Part shown: positions 51,242-59,274 of the stretch, in pieces
Position numbering within the stretch: the stretch's first letter is position 1
Layout of the letters: each line of letters begins with the position of its first letter
NCBI GenBank assembly: GCA_910588625.1
Contig: CAJUQN010000002.1
Coordinates: 89,780-153,779 of the forward strand
Source: an uncultured Oscillospiraceae bacterium
GTDB taxonomy: Bacteria > Bacillota > Clostridia > Oscillospirales > Oscillospiraceae
Length of the DNA stretch: 64,000 nt
Direction of reading: 5' to 3'
The notes under the pieces: model-generated
What the model was told of the DNA's origin: nothing
The model's database searches: none
What the model saw: only the letters and a program-made list of their open reading frames with translations
Program-made: the position numbers and the translations under genes

Positions 51242-51619
51242 GTGAAGTGGTTGAAAACCCATCGAAACGATGTTATACTGGTTGCCGTCCTGATGGTCCT
51301 GGGCGGAGCGCTGGCCCTGTTCCTATATGCCACCCGGCGGGATGGGGGGTATGTGTCCGTCCAGGTGGACGGGGAGCGGCTCATGGAGCTGTTCCTTAGA
51401 GCGGACACTCAGGTTGTGCTTGGGTCCGGGGAGCACACCAACACCCTAGTCATCGAAAACGGGACGGCGCGGGTGGTCGAGGCCGACTGTCCGGACCAGA
51501 TTTGTGTCAACCAGGGGGCCGTCCGGTATGAGGGGGAGTCCATTGTCTGCCTGCCCCACAAGCTGGTGATCACGGTGGAGGGCGGTCAGGCAAACGATGT
51601 GGACGCGACGGTCAGATAA
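51242..51619 (+). CDS. NusG domain II-containing protein
   Basis: The 125-aa protein has one N-terminal membrane helix (VILVAVLMVLGGALALFLY) and an extracytoplasmic NusG-II-like beta domain ending in the pattern CPDQICVNQGAV…SIVCLPHKLVI, with three Cys. Such proteins commonly precede Gx transporter genes in clostridia. The GTG start at 51242 has GGAGG 6 bases upstream; the longer frame to 51221 runs over this site. Function unknown. Confidence 0.85.
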   Translation: MKWLKTHRNDVILVAVLMVLGGALALFLYATRRDGGYVSVQVDGERLMELFLRADTQVVLGSGEHTNTLVIENGTARVVEADCPDQICVNQGAVRYEGESIVCLPHKLVITVEGGQANDVDATVR

Positions 51620-51628
51620 GGGGGCGGC

Positions 51629-52117
51629 ATGAGGGCATCAAAAGTTGCTCAGTATGGGCTGATTACCGCTTTGGCCCTGGTGCTGTCCTACCTGGAGTCC
51701 CTCCTGCCGCCGCTGGGCGTGCCTGGGGTAAAGCTGGGGCTGCCCAACCTTGCCATCGTGTTCGCCCTGTACCGTTTGAGTTGGAAGGATGCTTGCGCCA
51801 TCTCGCTGGCGCGGGTGGCGCTGGCGACTCTGCTGTTCGGCAATGGGGCGGCGCTGGCCTACAGCGTGGCGGGGGCGGCGCTGAGCTTAACCGTCATGGG
51901 CCTGCTGAAAAAAACGGGGAAGTTTTCCTCAGTGGGCGTTAGCGTGGCTGGAGGCGTGGCCCACAACGCGGGGCAGATTCTCGTCGCTATGGCCCTGCTG
52001 GAGACCTCCCGGCTGGCCTGGTATTTGCCGGTGCTGTGGGTTTCCGGGACGGTGGCCGGGGTGCTCATCGGCATTGTGTCGGGGGTGCTGGTTAAACGGG
52101 TGCCCAATCAAAAATGA
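51629..52117 (+). CDS. Gx transporter family protein (HepT component I-like)
   Basis: The 162-aa membrane protein with about five helices is of the family annotated as heptaprenyl diphosphate synthase component I or Gx transporter. The signature start ITALALVLSYLESLLPPLGVPGVKLGLPN-type region (seen in pieces) and GGVAHNAGQILVA are present. It probably acts as a small-molecule importer S-component-like protein. The enzymatic annotation used in databases is doubtful because there is no prenyl-synthase motif. It lies 9 bases after the NusG-II gene. Confidence 0.88.
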   Translation: MRASKVAQYGLITALALVLSYLESLLPPLGVPGVKLGLPNLAIVFALYRLSWKDACAISLARVALATLLFGNGAALAYSVAGAALSLTVMGLLKKTGKFSSVGVSVAGGVAHNAGQILVAMALLETSRLAWYLPVLWVSGTVAGVLIGIVSGVLVKRVPNQK

Positions 52118-52305
52118 GGGATACGACGAAAGAAAAAATATTTCATTTAGTGATGACGATTGTTTGGGGATTGGGTGCGCTGGGCTGGATCGGCGCCTTT
52201 ATGAAGCATAGAGATCCATTTCAAATTATGGCCTGCGTATGCTCGGCGATCAACTTTGCTTTGAATTTGCGTTTCTATTTTCAAGTGCGCAAGCAGAAAG
52301 AATGA
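52114..52305 (+). CDS. Small two-helix membrane protein (63 aa)
   Basis: ATG 52114 overlaps the preceding stop (ATGA). Two hydrophobic helices (HLVMTIVWGLGALGWIGAF and PFQIMACVCSAINFALNL) are followed by a basic tail. It is AT-richer than its neighbours. No family is recognised. Confidence 0.7.
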   Translation: MRDTTKEKIFHLVMTIVWGLGALGWIGAFMKHRDPFQIMACVCSAINFALNLRFYFQVRKQKE

Positions 52306-52314
52306 GGTGTTTAC

Positions 52315-52536
52315 ATGAAGAAAATTGACTTTTTTGTGATTCTGGCCGTGGTCACGCTGATCGCGCTGGCGGCCTGCATGGTGTGGCTGTCCGGCGGTAT
52401 CGTATCCGGTTCGGTGGAGTGGTGGTCCCCGGTTTTGGTGGTCCTCGCCTTCGTCCACCTGTGCTATCAGTTGTATCGGTATTGGAAGGGACTCAAGGTG
52501 GAGAAACCCGCGGATGAAATGTCCGTCGAGGAATAA
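52315..52536 (+). CDS. Small two-helix membrane protein (73 aa)
   Basis: ATG 52315 lies 9 bases after the previous stop with a GAGGTG site. Two helices (FFVILAVVTLIALAACMVWLS and WWSPVLVVLAFVHLCYQLY) are followed by a charged tail (KPADEMSVEE). It may work with the adjacent 63-aa protein. No family is recognised. Confidence 0.7.
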   Translation: MKKIDFFVILAVVTLIALAACMVWLSGGIVSGSVEWWSPVLVVLAFVHLCYQLYRYWKGLKVEKPADEMSVEE

Positions 52537-52549
52537 GGAGGCATACCTA

Positions 52550-53218
52550 ATGGATTTGAAAACAACCGGCCTGTTTGACCTGAGCCGCTCCTTGGCGGGG
52601 GACTACTTGGCCCGATTTGAATACCCCTGGCAGGCGCTGGATGTGATCAAGGACATGATTCTGGCCCTGGGCCCCACCCTGGGGGAGGAATATGAGGAGA
52701 TGGGCGCTCAAATTTGGGTTCACCAGACCGCTAAGATCGCCCACTCCGCCTTTTTGGGCGCGCCCTGCATCATCGGCCCCCATACCGAAATACGCCACTG
52801 CGCCTTCATCCGGGGCTCCGCCCTGGTGGGGGCAAACTGTGTTGTCGGCAATTCCGTGGAGCTGAAAAACGTGATTTTGTTTGACAATGTGCAGGCGCCT
52901 CATTATAATTACGTCGGAGACTCCGTCCTGGGCTACAAGAGCCACATGGGCGCGGGGTCTATCACCTCCAATGTGAAGTCAGACAAGACGTTGGTGGCGG
53001 TGAAAAACGGGAGCGAGGCCATTGAGACGGGCCGGAAGAAATTCGGCGCGATCCTGGGCGACTTCGTGGAGGTGGGCTGCAACAGCGTGCTCAATCCGGG
53101 CACCGTCATCGGCCCTCACAGCAACGTCTACCCCGTCTCCTGCGTCCGGGGTGTGGTGCCGCCGGAGAGCATCTATAAGACGGGCGGAGTCATCGTCCCC
53201 AAGCGAAAGGAAGTCTAG
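52550..53218 (+). CDS. Left-handed beta-helix (hexapeptide repeat) protein, GlmU C-domain-like
   Basis: The 222-aa protein is composed of hexapeptide repeats (IWVHQTAKIAHSAFLGAPCIIGPHTEIRHCAFIRG and onward) with an N-terminal helical cap, like the acyltransferase half of GlmU. The repeats can transfer acyl groups from CoA to sugar nucleotides. Its position 3 bases before glmM suggests a place in UDP-GlcNAc synthesis, but no pyrophosphorylase domain is present. ATG 52550 with AAGGAGG upstream. Confidence 0.88.
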   Translation: MDLKTTGLFDLSRSLAGDYLARFEYPWQALDVIKDMILALGPTLGEEYEEMGAQIWVHQTAKIAHSAFLGAPCIIGPHTEIRHCAFIRGSALVGANCVVGNSVELKNVILFDNVQAPHYNYVGDSVLGYKSHMGAGSITSNVKSDKTLVAVKNGSEAIETGRKKFGAILGDFVEVGCNSVLNPGTVIGPHSNVYPVSCVRGVVPPESIYKTGGVIVPKRKEV

Positions 53219-53221
53219 TTT

Positions 53222-54589
53222 ATGGGTAAATATTTCGGCACCGACGGGTTCCGGGGCAAGGCGAATGTGGAGCTTACCGCCGACTACGCCTATGAGGTGG
53301 GCCGGTTTTTGGGCTGGTATTACGGGCGGGAGCACAAGGCCCGTATCGTGGTGGGCAAGGATACGCGGCGGTCCAGCTATGTGCTGGAGTACGCCATCAG
53401 CGCGGGTATGGCCGCCTCCGGGGCGGACGTGTACCTGCTCCATGTGACCACCACGCCCTCCGTGTCCTATGTCACCCGGACGGATGGGTTTGACTGCGGC
53501 GTGATGATCTCCGCCTCTCATAACCCCTACTATGACAACGGCATCAAGCTGTTGAACCGCGAGGGGGAGAAGATGGACGAGTCTACTATCCGGTTGGTGG
53601 AGGACTATCTGGACGGCCATCTGGAGCTGTACGGCCAGCCGGCGCCCAAGCTGCCCTTTGCCTCCGATGAGGCAGTGGGCAGCATTGTGGACCATACCGC
53701 GGGGCGTAACCGCTATATGGGCTACCTGATCTCCCTGGCGGTGTATTCCTTCCGGGGAAAGAAGATCGCCCTGGACTGCGCCAACGGCTCCGCCTGGGCC
53801 ATCGCGCCCAACGTGTTTCGGTCCCTGGGGGCGGATGTGTATGTCATCAACGACCACCCGGATGGGCTGAACATCAATCTGAACGCGGGGTCCACCCACA
53901 TCGACGGGCTGAAGAAATATGTGGTGGAGCACGGGTGCGACGCGGGCTTTGCCTTTGATGGCGACGCGGACCGCTGCCTGGCTGTGGACGAGAAGGGCGA
54001 CGTGGTCAACGGAGATCAGATCATGTATCTGTACGCCGTGTATATGAAGGAGCGGGGAAAGCTGTTGAGCAATACGGTGGTGACCACCGTCATGTCCAAC
54101 TTCGGGCTGTACAAGGCGTTTGACGCGGCAGGCGTGGGCTACGCCAAGACCGCCGTGGGGGATAAGTATGTGTATGAGGAGATGGTCCACGGCGGGCACC
54201 GTTTGGGAGGCGAGCAGTCGGGACACATCATCTTCTCCAAGTACGCCCGGACGGGGGATGGCATTCTCACTTCACTGAAAATCATGGAGGTCATGATGGC
54301 CAAGAAGGAGGCGCTGAGCCGCCTGGCCGAGCCCGTGACGATTTATCCCCAAGTGCTCATCAATGTGCGGGTGAAGGATAAGAAGACCGCCCAGGACGAC
54401 CCCGCCGTGCAGGCGGCGGTGAAGGCTGTAGCCGGCGAGCTGGGCGATACGGGGCGCATTTTGGTGCGGGAGTCCGGCACCGAGCCGTTGGTCAGAGTGA
54501 TGGTGGAGGCTCCGGAAAAGGATCAGTGTCAGGAGCTGGCCCAGCGGGTGGTGGATGTTATCATTGCCCAGGGACACAAAGCAGAATAA
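53222..54589 (+). CDS. glmM: Phosphoglucosamine mutase
   Basis: The 455-aa enzyme converts glucosamine-6-phosphate to glucosamine-1-phosphate for peptidoglycan precursors. The phosphoserine loop ISASHNPYYDNGIK (Ser99), metal-binding FDGDADRCLAVDE, sugar loop GGEQSGHI and phosphate-binding RESGTEPLVRVM are all intact. The Mg-loop and length are standard. It is followed by a strong terminator. Confidence 0.97.
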   Translation: MGKYFGTDGFRGKANVELTADYAYEVGRFLGWYYGREHKARIVVGKDTRRSSYVLEYAISAGMAASGADVYLLHVTTTPSVSYVTRTDGFDCGVMISASHNPYYDNGIKLLNREGEKMDESTIRLVEDYLDGHLELYGQPAPKLPFASDEAVGSIVDHTAGRNRYMGYLISLAVYSFRGKKIALDCANGSAWAIAPNVFRSLGADVYVINDHPDGLNINLNAGSTHIDGLKKYVVEHGCDAGFAFDGDADRCLAVDEKGDVVNGDQIMYLYAVYMKERGKLLSNTVVTTVMSNFGLYKAFDAAGVGYAKTAVGDKYVYEEMVHGGHRLGGEQSGHIIFSKYARTGDGILTSLKIMEVMMAKKEALSRLAEPVTIYPQVLINVRVKDKKTAQDDPAVQAAVKAVAGELGDTGRILVRESGTEPLVRVMVEAPEKDQCQELAQRVVDVIIAQGHKAE

Positions 54590-54591
54590 AC

Positions 54592-54626
54592 AAACGGCTG
54601 GCCGCAAACGCGGCCAGCCGTTTTGC
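54592..54626 (+). terminator. Terminator of glmM
   Basis: AAACGGCTGGCCGC-AAAC-GCGGCCAGCCGTTT, a perfect 14-bp stem with a TTTT end. Confidence 0.9.
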
Positions 54627-54796
54627 CGTTTCAAGCGTCCCGCTTAGCACCCACAAGCCAAACGGCTCGCCACTGAGGCGCAGGCCGTGCGGCCCGCCAA
54701 CTCACCAATGCCCAGACACCGGCGGCAGCACAACTAGGAGTACCAGCGCCGAAAGCCTCATGCGCCGGAAATTTTCAAACTGCGCATCGTATAGGG

Positions 54797-54903
54797 CGTC
54801 CCCATTGGGGTATATAGGGGCCTCAGCCCCTATGCGCGTTCTTTGGTTACTTTCTCTCGCGTGAGAGAAAGTAACCCCCCGGAGGGCGAACCCTCCGAGG
54901 GGG
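54797..54903 (-). repeat. Cluster of four hairpins in the glmM/beta-CASP gap
   Basis: The 323-base gap 54590-54912 has no gene. It holds CCCC-ATT-GGGG, ATAGGGGC-CTCA-GCCCCTAT, a 14-bp perfect palindrome GGTTACTTTCTCTC-GCGT-complement (54845-54876), and CGGAGGG-CGAA-CCCTCCG extended by C/G runs (to 54903). The cluster lies immediately after the minus-strand stop at 54913. It probably represents a repetitive extragenic or 3'-end element. Confidence 0.6.
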
Positions 54904-54912
54904 TGCAGGGGG

Positions 54913-56508
54913 CTACCTGTCCCACTTGCTGATAAGCGCCCGGATCTGGTCGGCAAATTTGCCGAGATCCTTGTTGGATCCGCCCTTGTTGTGGGCAATG
55001 ACGTCCATGAGCTTCTGGCCGATGTCCTCCAGACGGCGGTAAGCGGGGGACCCCAGGTCCACCGGCGCCGCCTTGGGCTCCAGCTTGACGCCCTCGGCGA
55101 TCATCTTGTTGTTCAGCAGGTCGTAAACCTCTTCATAAAGCGGCGCATGGGCCTCGAAACCCATCTCGATCAAGGTATTGGTGTAATTCTCCACCGCCCG
55201 GGCGTCGCCGTGGACCACAAACACCTGCTGGGGCTTGGGCGTATAGTTGTTGATCCACCGGACCAGCCCGTCCCGGTCGGCATGGGAGCTCAGGCCGTGG
55301 AACCGGACGATCTTCGCCCGGACGGCGATCTCCTCGCCGAACAGCTTCACGTGCTGGGCGCCGTCCAAAAGCCGCCGGCCCAGGGAGCCCTCCGCCTGAT
55401 AGCCTACGAACAGAATGGTGGACTCCGGCCGCCAGAGATTGTGCTTCAAATGGTGGCGGATGCGGCCCGCGTCGCACATACCGGAGGCGGAGATGATGAC
55501 CTTGGGCTGAGGGTCCAGGTTCAGGCCACGGGACTCATCGGTGCTCTCTGTGATATTCAGCCCTGGGAAGCGGAACAGGGCCCCGCCCCGCAGCTTTTCC
55601 GCCGATTCCTCGTCCAGATAGCCGGTGAGGTCGCCGGAAAAAATCTCGGTGGCCGCCCCCGCCAGCGGAGAGTCCACGTAAACCTGAAAATCAGGGTTGC
55701 TAACCACCAGATACTGCTCTTTGATCTGACGGATAAAATACAGAAGCTCCTGAGTGCGTCCCACGGCGAAGGAGGGGATGACCAGATTGCCGCCCCGGGA
55801 TAGGGTGTCGTCGATGACCTCGGCCAGCTCGGCGGAGTAATCCGGCTTTTCCTTCACGTTGTGGAGCCGGTCGCCGTATGTACTCTCGGTGACCACATAA
55901 TCTGCCTCGCAAATGGGCTGGGGAGAGCGGATGATAGGGGTTTTTTTGTTGCCGATGTCGCCGGAGAAAACGATCTTCTTGGTGACGCCGTTCTCCGTCA
56001 GCCACATCTCCACGCAGGCGGACCCCAGCAGGTGTCCGGCGTCTATGAAGCGGATTTTGATGCCGTCGGTGATCTCCACCTCCTGGCCGTACTCCACTGT
56101 GACGATGTGCCGCAAGGCTTTTTCCACGTCGGGCAGGGTATACAGCGGTTCCACCGGGGGCTTGCCCGCCCGCTTGCCCTTCTGGTTTTCATAGGCCGCG
56201 TCGTTCTCCTGGATCTGGGCGGAGTCCCGGAGCATGATGGACAGCAGCTGGGCCGTCAGCCGGGTGCAGTAGATATTGCCCGCGAAGCCCTGCCTGACCA
56301 GCAGGGGGATGCGGCCGGAATGGTCGATGTGGGCATGGGTGACCACCATGTCGTCGATGTAGGAGGGGGCGAAGTCCAGCTCCCGGTTGTCCGTCTCGTC
56401 CTTGCCCTGCTGGAGGCCGCAGTCAATAAGGACCTTATGCCTGTTGGCCTCCACACAGTGACAGCTGCCTGTGACCGCGTGGGCCGCGCCGAAGAATGTC
56501 AGTTTCAT
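54913..56508 (-). CDS. MBL-fold metallo-hydrolase with beta-CASP and RMMBL domains (RNA-processing type)
   Basis: The 531-aa protein has the zinc motif HAHIDHSG with partner ligands (GHLLGSA, SGDIG), a beta-CASP insert (IPSFAVGRTQELLYFI, ISASGMCDAGRI) and the RNA-specificity C-part (LSSHADRDGLVRWI, FVVHGDARA). It is of the YSH1/CPSF73-like group of RNA nucleases widespread in bacteria; the substrate is unknown. Start ATG 56508 with GAGGTG upstream, three codons inside the longest frame. Confidence 0.93.
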   Translation of the reverse strand: MKLTFFGAAHAVTGSCHCVEANRHKVLIDCGLQQGKDETDNRELDFAPSYIDDMVVTHAHIDHSGRIPLLVRQGFAGNIYCTRLTAQLLSIMLRDSAQIQENDAAYENQKGKRAGKPPVEPLYTLPDVEKALRHIVTVEYGQEVEITDGIKIRFIDAGHLLGSACVEMWLTENGVTKKIVFSGDIGNKKTPIIRSPQPICEADYVVTESTYGDRLHNVKEKPDYSAELAEVIDDTLSRGGNLVIPSFAVGRTQELLYFIRQIKEQYLVVSNPDFQVYVDSPLAGAATEIFSGDLTGYLDEESAEKLRGGALFRFPGLNITESTDESRGLNLDPQPKVIISASGMCDAGRIRHHLKHNLWRPESTILFVGYQAEGSLGRRLLDGAQHVKLFGEEIAVRAKIVRFHGLSSHADRDGLVRWINNYTPKPQQVFVVHGDARAVENYTNTLIEMGFEAHAPLYEEVYDLLNNKMIAEGVKLEPKAAPVDLGSPAYRRLEDIGQKLMDVIAHNKGGSNKDLGKFADQIRALISKWDR

Positions 56509-56558
56509 CAAAAACACCTCTGATCTCTCTGCTGATATTGTGAAGTTTCCCTAATTGC

Positions 56559-56587
56559 ATTGTAGCTCAATCGAAGGAAAATGTAAA
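56559..56587 (-). promoter_or_regulatory. Promoter of the beta-CASP gene
   Basis: Minus strand: -35 TTTACA (56587-56582), 17-base spacer, -10 TACAAT (56564-56559). Confidence 0.65.
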
Positions 56588-56642
56588 GGGGGCGCGGGGC
56601 ATTTTCTGCAAGGAATCACCCGGACAAATTCCAAAGTCATCC

Positions 56643-56672
56643 TTGTGTTTCCCCCTGGAGCTGTGTTATAAT
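56643..56672 (+). promoter_or_regulatory. Promoter of the phosphorelay/c-di-GMP operon
   Basis: -35 TTGTGT (56643-56648), 18-base spacer, -10 TATAAT (56667-56672). The leader is about 120 bases and contains a CCCTgCCGC/GCGGAGGG stem (about 56694-56720). Confidence 0.65.
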
Positions 56673-56800
56673 AACAGATATCGTGAAGTCCTATGCCCTG
56701 CCGCTGAAAAGGCGGAGGGTCAAATGGACTGGCCAAGGCCCCTTACGGGCATTGCGCCACACGGCTATGCTCAAAAAAGGGGTTGGGGACCTTGGAGAGA

Positions 56801-58909
56801 ATGGCTGACAAACAGACCATACTCATTGTAGATGACTCAGAGATGAATCGCGCCATCCTGGCAGATATGCTGGGCAATGAGTTCGCCATCCTGGAGGCGG
56901 AGAACGGCAGCGAGGGCGTGGCTATGCTGCAAAGGCACGGCACGGAGATCTCCCTGGTTCTGCTGGATATCGTCATGCCCGTGATGGACGGCTTCGGCGT
57001 GCTGAACCTGATGAACAAGTACCACTGGATTGAGGATATTCCTGTCATCATGATCTCGGCGGAGCGGGGATCCAGCCATATCGAGCGGGCCTTCGAGCTG
57101 GGGATCACCGACTTCATCAGCCGGCCCTTCGACGCGCTCATCGTCCACCGGCGGGTGGTGAACACCATCCTGCTGTACGCCAAGCAGAAGAGGCTGACGG
57201 CCATGGTGGCGGATCAGATCATCGAGAAGGAGCGCCAGAGCAGCCTGATGATTGACATACTCAGTCATATCGTGGAGTTCCGCAACGGCGAGAGCGGGAT
57301 GCACGTGCGCCATGTACACACGCTGACCGAAACGCTGCTCAAGGCGCTGGTGCAGAAGACGGACAAGTATCATTTGAGCCAGGAGGACATCGCCATCATT
57401 AGCACTGCCTCTGCCCTCCATGACATCGGAAAGATTGCCATTCCGGAGGAAATTCTCAACAAACCGGGGCGGTTTACCGACGAGGAGTTTGCCATCATGA
57501 AGACCCACTCCATGGTGGGCGCGGAGATGCTGGAGGCCCTGCCTTTCTATCAGAACGAGCCCTTGGTAAAAGCCGCTTACCAGATCTGCCGCTGGCACCA
57601 TGAGCGGTGGGATGGCCGGGGCTACCCCGACGGGCTGAAAGAGGATGAGATCCCTATCTCTGCCCAGATGGTGGCGCTGGCTGATGTGTATGACGCGCTG
57701 ACCTCCGAGCGGGTGTACAAGCCCGCCTTCAGCCACGACCAGGCTGTCAATATGATTCTCAACGGGGAGTGCGGCACCTTCAACCCCCTGCTGATGGACT
57801 GCCTGCGGGACTGCGCCGACGAGATCCTGGTGGAGCTAAACACTGACAACGTGGAGGGCCGCAACCGCCGGGAGATGCAGAATGTTGCCCGGGAGCTCCA
57901 CAAGCACGAGGAACTCAACGCCTCTGAGCGCACTCTGGAGCTGCTGGAGCATGAGCGGATGAAGTACAGTTTCTTTGCATCGCTGACCAAGGAGATTCAG
58001 TTCGAGTACACCGTTACCCCGCCGTCCCTGCTGCTGAGCACCTGGGGAGCGGAAAAGCTGGGCCTGCCCGAGACGATGATGGAGCCCTATCAAGACTCTC
58101 AGGCCAGGGCCCGCATCAGCGACAGCGACCTGGAGAACCTGGCAGATATGCTCCACTCCACCACGCCGGGCAATCCGGTGGTGACCTACGATTGTAAGCT
58201 GCCTGTGGAGGGCGAGGAGCGGTGGCACCGGATCATCGCCCGGGCCTCCTGGTCCTCCGAGGAGCCGCCCCGCTACATCGGCTGTATCGGCAAGGCGCTG
58301 GACATCCACTCCTCCCGCCTGCAATTGGAAAATCTGGAGCAGGAGGCGTCCCACGACGCGCTCACCGGCCTCATCAACCGGGCCTATGCCAGAAAACGGA
58401 TCTGCGAACGTCTGGCGGACCGGCCCGCGGGCCGCTACGCCCTGGCGATTCTGGACCTGGATTATTTCAAATCCGCCAACGACACCTACGGCCATATGTT
58501 CGGCGACCAGGTGTTGAAATTCCTGGCGGAGCGGATGCGCCGCAGCATCCGGGGCGGCGACATCGCCGCCCGGGTGGGCGGGGACGAGTTTCTCATCTTT
58601 CTGGAGTACAAGGACGATCTGGAGTCCACCATTGAGGGCATCTACAACCGGGTCAACGGCGGGGTGTACGAGGATTTCAAAATCTCAGTGAGCATGGGCG
58701 TGGCCAGTACGGAGATTGTGGACGGGGAGTATGAAACGTTGTTCCGCTGTGCGGACGAGGCGCTTTATGTGGTGAAGAACAGCGGCAAGGGCCATTACAG
58801 CTATTACCATAAGGAGCACGCTCATGTGGGCGGGGATATCTCGGCGGTGTCCCCCATCGACGGGGCGGACGAGGCCGGAGAGGCAGAAGATAAGGAGGAG
58901 AAGGCATGA
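56801..58909 (+). CDS. Response regulator with HD-GYP and GGDEF domains (c-di-GMP turnover)
   Basis: The 702-aa protein has a receiver domain (about 1-120, phospho-acceptor Asp56 in LLDIVMPVMDG) and an HD-GYP phosphodiesterase with HDIGK and HHERWDGRGYPDG. A PAS-like region (about 400-510) follows, then a GGDEF cyclase with intact GGDEF near residue 592 and an RGGD inhibitory site five residues before it. Both c-di-GMP-making and c-di-GMP-degrading motifs are complete. Start ATG 56801 with GGAGA upstream. The Hpt gene overlaps its end. Confidence 0.94.
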   Translation: MADKQTILIVDDSEMNRAILADMLGNEFAILEAENGSEGVAMLQRHGTEISLVLLDIVMPVMDGFGVLNLMNKYHWIEDIPVIMISAERGSSHIERAFELGITDFISRPFDALIVHRRVVNTILLYAKQKRLTAMVADQIIEKERQSSLMIDILSHIVEFRNGESGMHVRHVHTLTETLLKALVQKTDKYHLSQEDIAIISTASALHDIGKIAIPEEILNKPGRFTDEEFAIMKTHSMVGAEMLEALPFYQNEPLVKAAYQICRWHHERWDGRGYPDGLKEDEIPISAQMVALADVYDALTSERVYKPAFSHDQAVNMILNGECGTFNPLLMDCLRDCADEILVELNTDNVEGRNRREMQNVARELHKHEELNASERTLELLEHERMKYSFFASLTKEIQFEYTVTPPSLLLSTWGAEKLGLPETMMEPYQDSQARARISDSDLENLADMLHSTTPGNPVVTYDCKLPVEGEERWHRIIARASWSSEEPPRYIGCIGKALDIHSSRLQLENLEQEASHDALTGLINRAYARKRICERLADRPAGRYALAILDLDYFKSANDTYGHMFGDQVLKFLAERMRRSIRGGDIAARVGGDEFLIFLEYKDDLESTIEGIYNRVNGGVYEDFKISVSMGVASTEIVDGEYETLFRCADEALYVVKNSGKGHYSYYHKEHAHVGGDISAVSPIDGADEAGEAEDKEEKA

Positions 58910-59274
58910 CGCTGAAGGAGTGTTACGCTGCCCTGGGCGGCGACTACGACGAGGTGATGGGCCGCCTGCGCAGTGAGCGGCTGGTGCAGAAATTCGTGCT
59001 GAAATTCCTGAATGACGGCAGCTACCAGCTGCTGCTGGACTCCTTGGCCGCGGGCGACCGGGAGGAGGCATTCCGGGCCGCCCACACCATCAAGGGCGTG
59101 TGCGCCAATCTGGCTTTTAACGACCTGCTGGCGTCCAGCGAGCAGCTGACTGAGGCACTGCGGGATGGAAAGCCCGCCCAGCCTGGAGAGGAGGCGCTGC
59201 TGGCCCGGGTGAAGGCGGACTATGATTGCGCTTATCAGGCCATTTCGGCCTTCCAGGAAGGTGTGGGGGGATGA
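58906..59274 (+). CDS. Hpt phosphotransfer protein
   Basis: The 122-aa four-helix-bundle protein has the phospho-accepting His60 in AAHTIKGVCANLAF. It would shuttle phosphate from the hybrid kinase's receiver to the response regulator. It overlaps the genes on both sides by 4 bases, so all three are coupled. No kinase or ATP site is present. Confidence 0.93.
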   Translation: MTLKECYAALGGDYDEVMGRLRSERLVQKFVLKFLNDGSYQLLLDSLAAGDREEAFRAAHTIKGVCANLAFNDLLASSEQLTEALRDGKPAQPGEEALLARVKADYDCAYQAISAFQEGVGG

